Shown: positions 9,730-18,345, numbered from the stretch's first letter. The stretch: 64,000 bases of DNA from Paenibacillus_D sp047238105 (GCF_047238105.1 NZ_JBDFMD010000001.1:3472001-3536000); one strand, 5' to 3'. The notes: generated by a model not told the origin, from the letters alone. Translations and numbers: made by a program.

Positions 9730-9870
9730 ATGACTCGGTCCGAAGCCTTCGCACAGAGCTTTCATGGGCTCCTGGATAGCACGGTCATCAACGTTGCCAT
9801 TCCCAACTAAATGAACTGCTTTACCTTCGATTTTAAAATGGTGCAATGGACAATCACAGGCTAAGCTTGC
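9730..9870 (+). pseudogene. N-terminal remnant of a DHA2/EmrB-type MFS transporter
   Basis: Reading from the ATG at 9730 in one frame gives LLDSTVINVAIPN, a stop, then FKMVQWTITG, a stop, then ACAAY. This matches the start of DHA2 efflux pumps, where 'LLDxTIVNVALP' precedes 'VQWVxTGYxLAxAA' with about this spacing. Two in-frame stops and loss of everything after the first helices show it is dead. The nitroreductase-like gene starts directly after it. Its former regulator is probably the divergent MarR gene at 9011. Confidence 0.65.
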
Positions 9871-9905
9871 GCCGCCTATTCATTCTGTCACAGGGAGGCA
9901 TTACA

Positions 9906-10925
9906 ATGAATGTTGCCAAAACGATAGTAGAACGACGGAGTGTTCGTAAGTTTAAAGCAGAGCCTGTCCCATTCGAATTGTTGAACTCCTTGCTCCAGCA
10001 AGCTTCGAGTTTGTGGCAATCCGACGAGCTGACGCATTGGCGTTGCATTTATTATGACTCCGAGGCATCGCGTTTGCGACTGGCTGAGAGCATGTTTGCC
10101 AAAGTAACCGATAGTCAATTTGGTAAGTTAATCCCGTCCTCAATAACAGGATTTCTCACCAAATCCATTCTCAACACGCCGGTCCAACTGGTTTTTATTG
10201 CAGAAGCTGCGGCCACTCAACGACAGCGCGACGAACATTATGCCGCCGTCTGCAGCGTCATGCAGAATCTTCAATTGCTTGGCTGGGAAAACGGTTTGGG
10301 GATGCTTTGGTACACCGACCCCATGTTGAGCAATCCGTCCTTTTTTAATGAGATCGGTCTGAAGGACGGGGAAAAATTTGCCGGTGTCTTAAATATTGGA
10401 TATGTTGTTAAATCGCCTAGAGCCCGGAAAAGGACCCCCGCAGAACAATACTGGACCCAATACCCGACAGATACCAAGCCCCATGCGGAAGGCCAATATG
10501 TATCGTCTAAAGACATCTTGGAAGCATTGAACATCGCGGTTTGGGCGCCAAATGATGGACTTCGCGAGCCATGGCGTTTTATTTATGTGACTGACCATGA
10601 AGCAGTTGCCAAGCTCCAGCCCTCACATGCCAATACCTCGCCCTCATTCCTTGTAGTATTGGCAAAGAAAGAAGCTGACCCCCACAAACAAGAGGAGGAT
10701 TATGCCGCAGTATGTTGTTTGATTCAGAACTTTCAATTGTTGGCCAGCGATAAAGGATGGTATGTTCATCGTACCATTCCGGAATGGATATATGAGCATC
10801 AGCTGCCTATACCACTGGAGATAGACCCGCATGAGAGAATTGTAGCCGTGCTGGAAGTTGGGGCAGTGGCGCAACGATCATGTTCAACCTGCACTTCCTC
10901 GACGGTAAATATGATACGTCTTTGA
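9906..10925 (+). CDS. Tandem nitroreductase-like protein
   Basis: The chosen ATG at 9906 follows GGGAGG; the frame is open further upstream, but that part lies in the MFS remnant. The 339 residues hold two nitroreductase-fold halves. The first opens with IVERRSVRKFKAEPVP and contains the HYAAVCSVMQNLQLLGWENGLG helix. The second opens with DILEALNIAVWAPNDGLREPWRF and repeats the pattern as DYAAVCCLIQNFQLLASDKGW. Single-domain family members dimerise to bind FMN, so this could be an internal dimer. The last 20 or so residues (SCSTCTSSTVNMIRL) look unlike the family, and another frame there reads NLHFLDGKYDTSLIEQQF, so the true C-terminus may be disturbed. Confidence 0.75.
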   Translation: MNVAKTIVERRSVRKFKAEPVPFELLNSLLQQASSLWQSDELTHWRCIYYDSEASRLRLAESMFAKVTDSQFGKLIPSSITGFLTKSILNTPVQLVFIAEAAATQRQRDEHYAAVCSVMQNLQLLGWENGLGMLWYTDPMLSNPSFFNEIGLKDGEKFAGVLNIGYVVKSPRARKRTPAEQYWTQYPTDTKPHAEGQYVSSKDILEALNIAVWAPNDGLREPWRFIYVTDHEAVAKLQPSHANTSPSFLVVLAKKEADPHKQEEDYAAVCCLIQNFQLLASDKGWYVHRTIPEWIYEHQLPIPLEIDPHERIVAVLEVGAVAQRSCSTCTSSTVNMIRL

Positions 10926-10975
10926 TAGAGCAGCAATTCTTTTGTAAAGAAAAGGAAAGGGGAGGTGGCGTGGCC

Positions 10976-11038
10976 AGCTGAAGATCATGATCTATACCGC
11001 TTCACCGGATACCGCTGCGCGTTAGCAACGTTTAGCGG
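10976..11038 (+). pseudogene. 3' remnant of a MmyB-like regulator gene
   Basis: This stretch is nearly identical to the last codons of the regulator gene at 8065-8895 (bases 8816-8878). Its translation is LKIMIYTASPDTAAR, after which TTG has become TAG. Nothing upstream of base 10976 matches the regulator. It overlaps the last codons of the SDR gene on the other strand, so it marks a duplication or recombination scar. Confidence 0.75.
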
Positions 11039-11823
11039 GGCCGGGAATTGCGCTCATTGATGAGCGCTAGGCTGCGCCGGGGAAGCAGCCGGCAGATCAG
11101 GGCCGTTGCATAATTGCCGCGTCCGTCAATACTGTAGCTGCTGCCTTGGTCGATGCCGCGGAATCCGGCCTGAACGACGCTCTGGGGAGTAGACATTTTG
11201 TTGCCTGCCACCATGTCCCGGTTGCCCACCTCATCGAAGAACCCGGTATCCGTCGCACCCGGACAGAGCGCCATGACACGGACGCCGCGTCCGCGGGTTT
11301 CTGCCCACAGCGCTTCGGAGAAGGATAACACGAATGCCTTGGTCGCGCCGTACACGGCCAGATAGGCGCAGGGGGCAAATGCCGCCATGGAAGCCACGTT
11401 GACCACGATGCCGTCTTTGCGTTCCAGCATGCCGGGCAGATAAAAATGCGTTAGTTCGACTAGCGCGCCGGTATTCAGCATGATCTCTGCCTGCTCGCGC
11501 GCCGGATCGATATCTTCAAAGCGGCCGTATGTGCCGAAGCCTGCATTGTTGATGAGAATATCGACGGTCAGGCCGAGCTTGGAGACGGATTGGGCCAGGA
11601 GATGCGGTGCCCCTGCCTGGGACAAATCGCAGGGAAGGGCATATGCCTGCACGCCGTGTGCGCGTGTGATCTCGTTGGCCAGTGCTTCCAGCTTGGCTTG
11701 GGAACGCGCGGTCAGGATGACATGACAGCCTCGCGCAGCCAGTGCTTTGGCATATGCTTCGCCGATGCCAGAGGAAGCGCCAGTGATTAAAGCCGTTTTG
11801 CCTTGATAGCGGTATGAGTTCAT
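11032..11823 (-). CDS. Classical short-chain dehydrogenase/reductase
   Basis: This 263-residue protein has TGASSGIG at residues about 14-21, the NNAG motif, and a YGATK catalytic motif (Tyr and Lys spaced YxxxK). The AAAGGGGA site precedes the ATG. It reduces or oxidises a carbonyl/alcohol with NAD(P)H in the cytoplasm; the substrate is not evident. It lies downstream of, and on the same strand as, the MmyB-like regulator at 11928, forming a second SDR/MmyB pair beside 7107/8065. Its last codons fall in the regulator remnant at 10976-11038, so its extreme C-terminus (NERNSRPR) may have been rewritten by that event. Confidence 0.88.
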   Translation of the reverse strand: MNSYRYQGKTALITGASSGIGEAYAKALAARGCHVILTARSQAKLEALANEITRAHGVQAYALPCDLSQAGAPHLLAQSVSKLGLTVDILINNAGFGTYGRFEDIDPAREQAEIMLNTGALVELTHFYLPGMLERKDGIVVNVASMAAFAPCAYLAVYGATKAFVLSFSEALWAETRGRGVRVMALCPGATDTGFFDEVGNRDMVAGNKMSTPQSVVQAGFRGIDQGSSYSIDGRGNYATALICRLLPRRSLALINERNSRPR

Positions 11824-11927
11824 CTAAGAGTCCCCTTTATCGTTGAGTTGCCTTGATCATACCAACGATAAAGGAATGTTAACCACAGCGCTGCCTTACT
11901 ATTAACTGGACTAACAGGCTAGGATAG

Positions 11928-12779
11928 CTAAGGCAACTCGGAGCCTTGAGCCAGCAGGCGCGCGAGCCGCTCCTCCGTGCCCGAACCTGGCGTCGGCACG
12001 AAGAAGCACCAGTGCAGCCCAGGGTCGTTGTCGATGGCGGCGGCGCAATGAATCGTGAACGTCAGTTCCCGTCCGTCCGGCAGCCGGCAATGTACCGGGA
12101 CGGCGGTGCTCTTTTGCCGGATCTCATGTCTCTCCCACAAACGTACGAAGTCCTCGCTGTTCTTCTGCAAACGCTCGAACCGTTCCATGTACATCGGGTT
12201 GTCCCTGTAACGCTCGAAGCTTGCCCGGATCAACCCCGTCATGTAACGAGCGAATGCCTCCCAATTGACCAATCTTCTGGGGTATTCCGGATCCAGAAAC
12301 AGCAGCGTCATCATGTTGCGTTCATTTGCCGGCAGACGGCCAAAATCGGCAATCACGAGCTCCGCTCCCTGGTTCCACACGATGACATCGGCAACCTCAT
12401 TGGCAATAAAAGAAGGATAGCGCAACTGATTCACAAGGTTTTGCAGAAATTCGGAATCGTGGTGCTCGAAGCTTGATTCCGAATAGACGGGAGTGGGTCT
12501 GGCGAGATCGAATAAGTGCTTCCGCTCGTCCGCGTCCAGCTGCAGCGCTTGGCTGATGTGGGACAAAACCTCCGGGGAAGGGTTCGTCTCACGGCCCTGC
12601 TCGAGCCAGGTATAGTAAGTGACGCTGACATGGGCGAGATATGCGACTTCTTCCCTGCGGAGTCCCGGGGTGCGCCGCCTGCCGGGAAATCGCGGAATCC
12701 CCGCCTGCTCCGGCTGAAGCCGATGGCGGCGCGAGGTGATGAATTCCCCCAAGGCGGAGGAGGTGTGACGGTTCTCCAT
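11928..12779 (-). CDS. MmyB-like XRE-family transcriptional regulator (second copy)
   Basis: I start this at the ATG at 12779 (MENRHTSSALGEF), which follows GGAGGT. The open frame continues upstream, but that part is a shadow inside the SNF2 gene. The 283-residue protein has the same signature as 8065 (RTPGLRREEVAYLA, YYTWLEQGRETNPSPEVL) and a MmyB-like ligand-binding domain. The SDR gene at 11032 lies 104 bases downstream on the same strand and is the likely target. It sits 59 bases after the SNF2 helicase gene. Confidence 0.88.
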   Translation of the reverse strand: MENRHTSSALGEFITSRRHRLQPEQAGIPRFPGRRRTPGLRREEVAYLAHVSVTYYTWLEQGRETNPSPEVLSHISQALQLDADERKHLFDLARPTPVYSESSFEHHDSEFLQNLVNQLRYPSFIANEVADVIVWNQGAELVIADFGRLPANERNMMTLLFLDPEYPRRLVNWEAFARYMTGLIRASFERYRDNPMYMERFERLQKNSEDFVRLWERHEIRQKSTAVPVHCRLPDGRELTFTIHCAAAIDNDPGLHWCFFVPTPGSGTEERLARLLAQGSELP

Positions 12780-12838
12780 TGGACGGGAGACCTCCTTAAT
12801 CAACATTTCCAAATCTGTGTAAGCGAGACTAATCTGGC

Positions 12839-15800
12839 TCAATCCGCCGACCAGTCCCGCCGCAGCGTGAACAGCTCGGACAGCGCCTCGGTCGACAGCT
12901 CCGTGATCCAGCCCTCTGAACTGGTGATGACGTTGTCGCTGAGCTGCTGCTTGTTCTCGAGCATCTCGTCGATGCGCTCCTCGAGGGTGCCGAGCGAGAT
13001 GAACTTGTGCACCTGGACGTCGCGTGTCTGGCCCATCCGGTAGGCGCGGTCGGTGGCCTGGTTCTCGACAGCCGGATTCCACCAGCGGTCGAAGTGGAAG
13101 ACGTGGTTCGCCGCTGTCAGGTTGAGCCCGACGCCGCCCGCCTTGAGCGACAGGATGAACACGCTGGGCTGCTCGGCGGGCGGCAGCTCGCGGGACTGGA
13201 ACCGCTCGATCATCCGGTCCCGCTGCGCCTTCGGCGTGCTGCCGTTCAAGTACAGCACGGGCTCGTCCAGCTCGCGCTGCAGCACATCCTGGATCATCTT
13301 GCCCATGCCGATGTACTGTGTGAAGATGAGGCAGCGCTCGTCCGCCTCGCGCAGCTCCCGGACCATCGCCACCAGCCGCTCCAGCTTGGCCGAGCGGGCG
13401 GCGATCGCCTCCGGTGATGCCGGGCCTTCCTCCGGATCCCCGCCTGTATCCTCATCCAGCAGCGCCGGATGGTCGCAGGCCTGCTTGAGCCGCGTCAGCG
13501 CGCCGAGGATCGCGCCCTTGCGCTGGATCCCGTCCAGCTTCTTCAGCCGCTCCAGCAGCTCCTTGACGCTATTATCGTACAGGGCCGCCTGCTCAGAGGT
13601 GAGCGGGACGTACGTCTTCATCTCGTTCTTCTCCGGCAGGTCGAGCTGGATGGCAGGGTCCTTCTTCTTGCGCCGCAGCAGGAACGGCTTGACGAGCCGC
13701 TGCAGCTCAGACGTCCGCTTCCCGTCCCGCTCCCGCTCGATCGGCCCGGCGAATCGGTCCTGGAACGCCTTGGCGGATCCGAGGTAGGTCGGCACGATGA
13801 AGTCGTAGATCGACCATAGCTCTGCCAGCCGGTTCTCGATCGGCGTCCCGGTGAGCGCGACGCGGTGGAGCGCTGGGATGCTTTTGACCGCCGCCGCCTG
13901 CTTGGTCTGGGCGTTCTTGATGTTCTGCGCTTCGTCCAGACAGACTGCTCCCCATTGGAACTGTGCCAGCGTCTCCTGGTCGAGCGAGGCGGTAGCGTAC
14001 GAGGTCAGCATGACGTCTACCCTGCGGGCCTCCTCCTGGAATGCTGCACCGCTTGCCCGTCTGGAGCCGTAATGCATCGCCACCCGCAGCGACGGGGCGA
14101 AGCGGGACAGCTCCTTCTGCCAGTTGCCAAGTACCGATGTCGGGCAGATGATCAGTGAAGGGAGCTGCGCGGCCTCCTCCGTCTGTTCCTTGTTGTGCAG
14201 CAGGTAGGCGATCAACTGCACCGTCTTGCCGAGGCCCATGTCGTCCGCGAGACAGGCCCCGAGCCCGAAGCGGCGCAGAAACGCCAGCCAGGCGAAGCCG
14301 TCCTGCTGGTAGCTGCGCAGCTCGGCGCGCAGGCCGGCCGGAGGATCAAGCGGCGGCCACTCGCGCTGCTGGTTGATCCGGGCGATCAGGCCCGTCAGAT
14401 GCGCATTCAGCTCCACCTCGAGCTGGACACGGGCCGGATCGGCTTCGGATGCCTCCGCGCCGCCGTCTGCCCCTTCAGCTGCATCGCCCGCCATCTCGGC
14501 CTGCGAGAGCAGGTGCAGCTGCAGCACATCCTGGAAGCTCAGCCCCTCGCGCTTGTCCATGCCTTCCATCATGCGGCGGATCTGGGCGATCAGGGCGGGG
14601 TCGAGTGCGATCCAGCGGTCCCGGAACTTTACGAGACGCTCTCCGCGTGCGACCAGCGCATCGAATTCCTGCTCGCTCAGGTCGGCTTCGCCGATGGAGA
14701 TGCGCCAGTCGAAGCTCAGGATGGCGTTCAGTCCGAACAGCGACTTGCTGCCGCCACCGCGCTTCTTGGACTCGTCTTCGGATTGCACCGCCGCCCGCAG
14801 GCGCGGCTTCTTGCGGCTGGCGGCTTCCCACCAGGCGGGCAGCAGCACCTGCCAGCCGGCTTCGAGCAACCGGCGGCTGTCGGTATTCAGGAACCGCCAA
14901 GCCGCCGCGTCGTCCAGCGGCGCGCCGAGCACATCTTCACCGCGCCACAGCCTCTCGGGCGGCAAGCAGGCCCGCAGCCGGTCCAGCCAGCCGGCAGAGC
15001 GGCTGCGGATGGCTTCCGTCCAGCTATCCGGCCACTTGCCGGTCGCCTCGCCGTTGCCACTGAGCTTCACCCGGCGGAGCGTCGCCGGATCGCTCTTGTC
15101 CTGCAGCACGAGCCGCAGCCGCCAGCGTGAGTGCTCGTCGCCCTCCCACGGCTCGATCAGCTGCAGCATCGGGCGGAAAGGCGCGACGTCCGCTTTCCAG
15201 CCGATCTGCACGAGCCAGGACTCGCTATCCAGTCCTGCCGTCGCCGCCGCTGCATGCTCGCGCGCGAACAGCGCCGGGAACTCCCGCCGCAGCTCCGCCT
15301 CGTCGGCCTCCGTGCCGTAGCAGCGGCTCGTGACGGTCGCCGAGAAGGCCGCCTTCAGCCCGGCACGCGCCTCCTCGCTCCAGCCGCCGCGCGCCAGGTC
15401 CAGCTCGCTCTGGCGCTCCTTTCCCAGGGTCGCTCCGATCGCCCCTACATCCCAGCTCCAGGCCAGCTCGCCGCTGCGGTAGGCAGCAAGATCAGGCGCA
15501 TACAACCGCTTCTCCAACACTTCGTTGAGCAGGGGCGCCAAGGTGGAGAGCCTGGCCGCATCGCCTTCCCACCTCCATTCGATATGCGCCAGCTGCGGAC
15601 ACCGGGCAAAGTAAGGGATAACCTCTTCTGAGGGCAGTACGACAGCCTCCAGTTCCCCGACCTTGCGGAGCTCGAGCTCCGTGCCGTAGAAGGACGGCTC
15701 ATGCCAGGCGAACAAGCGGTGCTTCAGCAGGAGTCCGCTCGCCGCCTGCATCGTGTCCGGATCTGTGAAGAACAGCGCGTCGCCGTGCGACGTCAGCACC

Positions 15801-15844
15801 AATCGGACCGCGATGCTCTCCACATTATAGTTGGTCATCGTCAT
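12839..15844 (-). CDS. SNF2-family DNA helicase/ATPase (YwqA-like)
   Basis: This 1001-residue protein has a long N-terminal bacterial SNF2-associated region, then the helicase core. Motif I is DDMGLGKTVQ near residue 537, motif II DEAQNIKN near 637, motif III LTGTPIENRL, motif V SLKAGGVGLNLTAANHV and motif VI DRAYRMGQ. These are hallmarks of Snf2/Rad54 double-stranded DNA translocases, acting on DNA or DNA-bound proteins. The upstream gene overlaps it by four bases, so the two are translationally coupled. Bacillus has the same neighbours as ywqA-ywqB. Its cellular role is poorly defined in the family. Confidence 0.92.
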   Translation of the reverse strand: MTMTNYNVESIAVRLVLTSHGDALFFTDPDTMQAASGLLLKHRLFAWHEPSFYGTELELRKVGELEAVVLPSEEVIPYFARCPQLAHIEWRWEGDAARLSTLAPLLNEVLEKRLYAPDLAAYRSGELAWSWDVGAIGATLGKERQSELDLARGGWSEEARAGLKAAFSATVTSRCYGTEADEAELRREFPALFAREHAAAATAGLDSESWLVQIGWKADVAPFRPMLQLIEPWEGDEHSRWRLRLVLQDKSDPATLRRVKLSGNGEATGKWPDSWTEAIRSRSAGWLDRLRACLPPERLWRGEDVLGAPLDDAAAWRFLNTDSRRLLEAGWQVLLPAWWEAASRKKPRLRAAVQSEDESKKRGGGSKSLFGLNAILSFDWRISIGEADLSEQEFDALVARGERLVKFRDRWIALDPALIAQIRRMMEGMDKREGLSFQDVLQLHLLSQAEMAGDAAEGADGGAEASEADPARVQLEVELNAHLTGLIARINQQREWPPLDPPAGLRAELRSYQQDGFAWLAFLRRFGLGACLADDMGLGKTVQLIAYLLHNKEQTEEAAQLPSLIICPTSVLGNWQKELSRFAPSLRVAMHYGSRRASGAAFQEEARRVDVMLTSYATASLDQETLAQFQWGAVCLDEAQNIKNAQTKQAAAVKSIPALHRVALTGTPIENRLAELWSIYDFIVPTYLGSAKAFQDRFAGPIERERDGKRTSELQRLVKPFLLRRKKKDPAIQLDLPEKNEMKTYVPLTSEQAALYDNSVKELLERLKKLDGIQRKGAILGALTRLKQACDHPALLDEDTGGDPEEGPASPEAIAARSAKLERLVAMVRELREADERCLIFTQYIGMGKMIQDVLQRELDEPVLYLNGSTPKAQRDRMIERFQSRELPPAEQPSVFILSLKAGGVGLNLTAANHVFHFDRWWNPAVENQATDRAYRMGQTRDVQVHKFISLGTLEERIDEMLENKQQLSDNVITSSEGWITELSTEALSELFTLRRDWSAD

Positions 15845-17091
15845 GGGATCAGCTTTCCTTTCCGCAGCTCTTCCTGCAAGGCCCTCAGCCGGCTATGCCG
15901 GCCTGCGAATGCTTCGATGTACGACTCCCACCGGTCCTCGCGCTTCAACTTCTTGTACAGCTTGGCCAGCCGTTTGAGCAGCTTCACCGCCCGCTTGTAG
16001 CCGTCGCGGTTCTTGAGCAGGACATATCGCTCGGCGCCCTGGTGGTAAAAAGGCAGCAGCGCTTCCGGCGCGCCTTTCTCGATGGGCTGCAGATCCTTCG
16101 CTCGGAAGTCGAGCGGATCGCTGCCCCGGCTGAGGTGGTAATCGACCCACTGCCGCCAGTGGCTGTAGCGCATCAACATCTCTTCATACAGGTCGCGGGA
16201 GTAGGGGAGCAAGCTCGTCATCGCCTGCCACATGCGCTCCTCCGCCTCCGGCAATCGCTGGATCACGGCGTCCCAGTAGTGGCCATAAGGGTACAGGCTG
16301 CCGTGATGGCGCCCGACCCGCTCAGTCGCACAACCGGTCAGCCAAGCTTCCAGCCGGCTCCAGGCGCCGGCCTCCTCCAGTACTCTCAGGAAGCGCAGCA
16401 CCTGGTCGGGCTTCAGCCGATGCCGCTCGGCCGCTTCGAGCAGCTGCCACGCCTGCTGGTCCTCCTCCAGCCAGAAGTGCATCCAGGCGCGGGCGACCAG
16501 CGGGAAGAGCTTGTGTGTCTTGCGCGGCCCATGGCCATAGGTTGAGCCGGATTGGGATGCCTCTGCCTTCTCTGCCGCAATGACCGCCGCCTCAGCCTCA
16601 TGTAGCCGCTCCAGTTCATCCTCGAAGAGACGGGTGCTATCCGCCGCAGGAGCGATCATCCGAATCCACAGTTCCACATAGATATCCAGATAGGCGGCTG
16701 GTGACCATGCATGCGTGACCGCTGTTTCTCGAATGTACGTGGAAGTCTCCAAGAGCCGATCCCACTGTCTGGCCCGGAGGTTCAGCGTCAATCCGTCTGT
16801 CAGGTGGCTTGCAACCGCCTGCATCGTCTCCGAGGCCGCAATTTGGGCAAAGTAGCTCGAGTAGCCGCTGGTCGACTGCTGGCGGAGCAGGAACAGGTGA
16901 ACATTCAGCTCGAACAGCCAGTCTTCTTCGGCAGTCAGCTCTGGCAAGTTTTCGCGTACCGCGAATCGAACCTCGTTGCCATACTCTTTTTGGTAGGGGG
17001 TGCTGAGCGCGTTTTCGGCGTGCTTGGCGATCCAGTCCTGCCACTGGGCGACGCTGAGCTCTGCCAAGCGATCAGATTCCATTTTCGTCAT
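15841..17091 (-). CDS. YwqB-like partner of SNF2 helicase
   Basis: This 416-residue, Arg/Glu/Leu-rich, helical protein is coupled to the SNF2 gene by a four-base overlap. The sequence resembles the C-terminal helical part of SWIM zinc-finger proteins found beside bacterial SNF2 helicases. No CxC...CxH SWIM motif is present anywhere in it, and none is encoded in the 170 bases upstream. Either this lineage has dropped the finger or the protein belongs to a related finger-less group. Its probable role is as a helicase accessory protein. Assignment rests mainly on position. Confidence 0.65.
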   Translation of the reverse strand: MTKMESDRLAELSVAQWQDWIAKHAENALSTPYQKEYGNEVRFAVRENLPELTAEEDWLFELNVHLFLLRQQSTSGYSSYFAQIAASETMQAVASHLTDGLTLNLRARQWDRLLETSTYIRETAVTHAWSPAAYLDIYVELWIRMIAPAADSTRLFEDELERLHEAEAAVIAAEKAEASQSGSTYGHGPRKTHKLFPLVARAWMHFWLEEDQQAWQLLEAAERHRLKPDQVLRFLRVLEEAGAWSRLEAWLTGCATERVGRHHGSLYPYGHYWDAVIQRLPEAEERMWQAMTSLLPYSRDLYEEMLMRYSHWRQWVDYHLSRGSDPLDFRAKDLQPIEKGAPEALLPFYHQGAERYVLLKNRDGYKRAVKLLKRLAKLYKKLKREDRWESYIEAFAGRHSRLRALQEELRKGKLIP

Positions 17092-17264
17092 GAATGGGGT
17101 ATTCCTTTCTATAGAGCCGGTCCGCTCGTCAATCGATTTCTTTATTATAACGAATATTTAGTAAGATGACATACTCGCCCAGTGCAAGAGAAGAGGCTGC
17201 TATCCATGGTTGTGGTGAGAGGCATGTTTACAGTTCGCTTTAAGGTATGCTATTGAACCTCTTT

Positions 17265-17282
17265 GTATATACTGGTATATAC
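17265..17282 (+). promoter_or_regulatory. mazEF operator: Double palindrome upstream of mazEF
   Basis: The sequence GTATATACTGGTATATAC consists of two copies of the palindrome GTATATAC separated by TG, about 55 bases before the antitoxin start. Autoregulated MazEF and Kis-Kid systems are controlled by similar TA-rich palindromes bound by the antitoxin. The operator role here is inference. Confidence 0.5.
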
Positions 17283-17337
17283 GCATGGTTGGAGGTGTGA
17301 TAAAATGAGAGAAAGTAAAAAAGAGGGAGGGCTCTCG

Positions 17338-17577
17338 ATGTCGACCACCGTTCAGAAATGGGGAAACAGTCTGGGCCTTCGTATTCCCAGCCAAATTGCG
17401 GAAAAGCTCGCGATCAGTCAAGGATCAGAAGTCGATTTGATTGTAAGTGATGACCATACGCTGATCGTAAGACCCCATAAGAAAAAACCAACCTTGGAAG
17501 AATTGCTGGCCCAATGCAAACCTGAAAATCGCCACGAGGAAGTGGATTTCGGTGTTGAAGGGCAGGAATTGCTGTAG
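17338..17577 (+). CDS. mazE: MazE-type antitoxin
   Basis: This 79-residue protein starts at the ATG at 17338 (MSTTVQKWGNSLGLRIP) after a GGGAGG site; the frame is open further upstream without a good site. The first 45 residues form the AbrB/MazE swapped-hairpin DNA-binding fold, and the C-terminal tail is acidic (ENRHEEVDFGVEGQE), as expected for the toxin-binding part. The stop TAG is followed immediately by the toxin ATG. MazE neutralises MazF and represses its own operon. The pair is AT-richer than its neighbours, fitting transfer. Confidence 0.92.
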   Translation: MSTTVQKWGNSLGLRIPSQIAEKLAISQGSEVDLIVSDDHTLIVRPHKKKPTLEELLAQCKPENRHEEVDFGVEGQELL

Positions 17578-17901
17578 ATGAGTGCAGATCGAGGAGATCT
17601 CGTATGGATCAACTTTAATCCACAGGCAGGTCATGAACAAGCGGGTAGGAGAGCCGCAATCGTACTTTCACCAAAAGCATTTAATGATGCGACGGGGTTT
17701 GTATCGGTTTGTCCAATTACGCATACGGTTCGAGGTTGGGGATATGAGGTATTGCTGCCCGATGGACTGATTTTTAAAGGAGTTATTCTAACGGATCAGA
17801 TTAAAAATCTGGATTGGCGAGCTAGACGTATTGATATTGCAGGAAAAGCTTCCCATGAAGTAGTCAACGCGTGTTTAGACAAAATACACACCTTTTTGTA
17901 G
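17578..17901 (+). CDS. mazF: MazF-type endoribonuclease toxin
   Basis: This 107-residue protein of the PemK/MazF fold begins directly after the mazE stop. Visible family features are GDLVWINFNPQAGHEQAGRRAAIVLSP, the central PITHTVRGWGYEVLLP, and GVILTDQIKNLDWRARR. Family members cut mRNA at short sequence motifs and halt growth when not bound by antitoxin. Full length and no broken frame, so probably functional. Confidence 0.93.
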   Translation: MSADRGDLVWINFNPQAGHEQAGRRAAIVLSPKAFNDATGFVSVCPITHTVRGWGYEVLLPDGLIFKGVILTDQIKNLDWRARRIDIAGKASHEVVNACLDKIHTFL

Positions 17902-18014
17902 CTTGTCATAGCTACGCCGCCGCCTGCGAGGTGTTGGCATGGGTAAAGAAGCCTACCGTCTGCGGAAGGCTCCGCCACGGGCAATGGTTCAATTAGAGCA
18001 CCACATCGCAACGA

Positions 18015-18058
18015 AGAAAATAGCGGCGCAAGGGGATCCCCTTGCGCCGCTATTTTCT
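18015..18058. terminator. Long perfect palindrome, probable bidirectional terminator
   Basis: Twenty-two bases read AGAAAATAGCGGCGCAAGGG and onward, and are followed by their exact reverse complement, centred on GGATCC. The outer parts give an A-run on one side and a T-run on the other, so it can stop transcription from both directions. It lies downstream of mazF. Confidence 0.75.
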
Positions 18059-18305
18059 GTCCTCAGCTTACATTCACTCTAGGGCCTATTATTAAAAGAG
18101 CGCGTGCTTAGCGGGAATTCGGAATGCGGGCGCCAAGCATCGGCTCACTCCCCCCGACAAGTGCAAAAGTCAGGCTTGAAAAACATGTCCTGGCGATAAA
18201 GGTGAGGGCCCTGAAAGCACCACGATGGTGCTTACAGCCTTGGCCCAAGCATCAGCTGACCGCTCTAAGCGCCAAAATGGTGCTTACAGTACCGCCCAAA
18301 CCCTC

Positions 18306-18345
18306 TAAGCATTAGAATAGGTAGACCCTAAAGTGTCTACTTACG
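18306..18345 (+). promoter_or_regulatory. Candidate response-regulator binding region (copy 1)
   Basis: Contains TAAGCATTAG at 18306-18315 and the inverted repeat GTAGACCCTAAAGTGTCTAC at 18321-18340, ending TTACG. The blocks AAAGTGTCTACTTACG and TAAGCATTAG both recur upstream of the surface-protein gene (20651-20713). It lies about 70 bases before the two-component operon, so autoregulation plus control of the neighbour is a plausible reading. Confidence 0.55.

Noticed and set aside
12780..13082. N-terminal extension of the MmyB-like regulator
   Set aside because: The extra 101 codons are a shadow inside the SNF2 gene; the ATG at 12779 has a good ribosome site and the family start.
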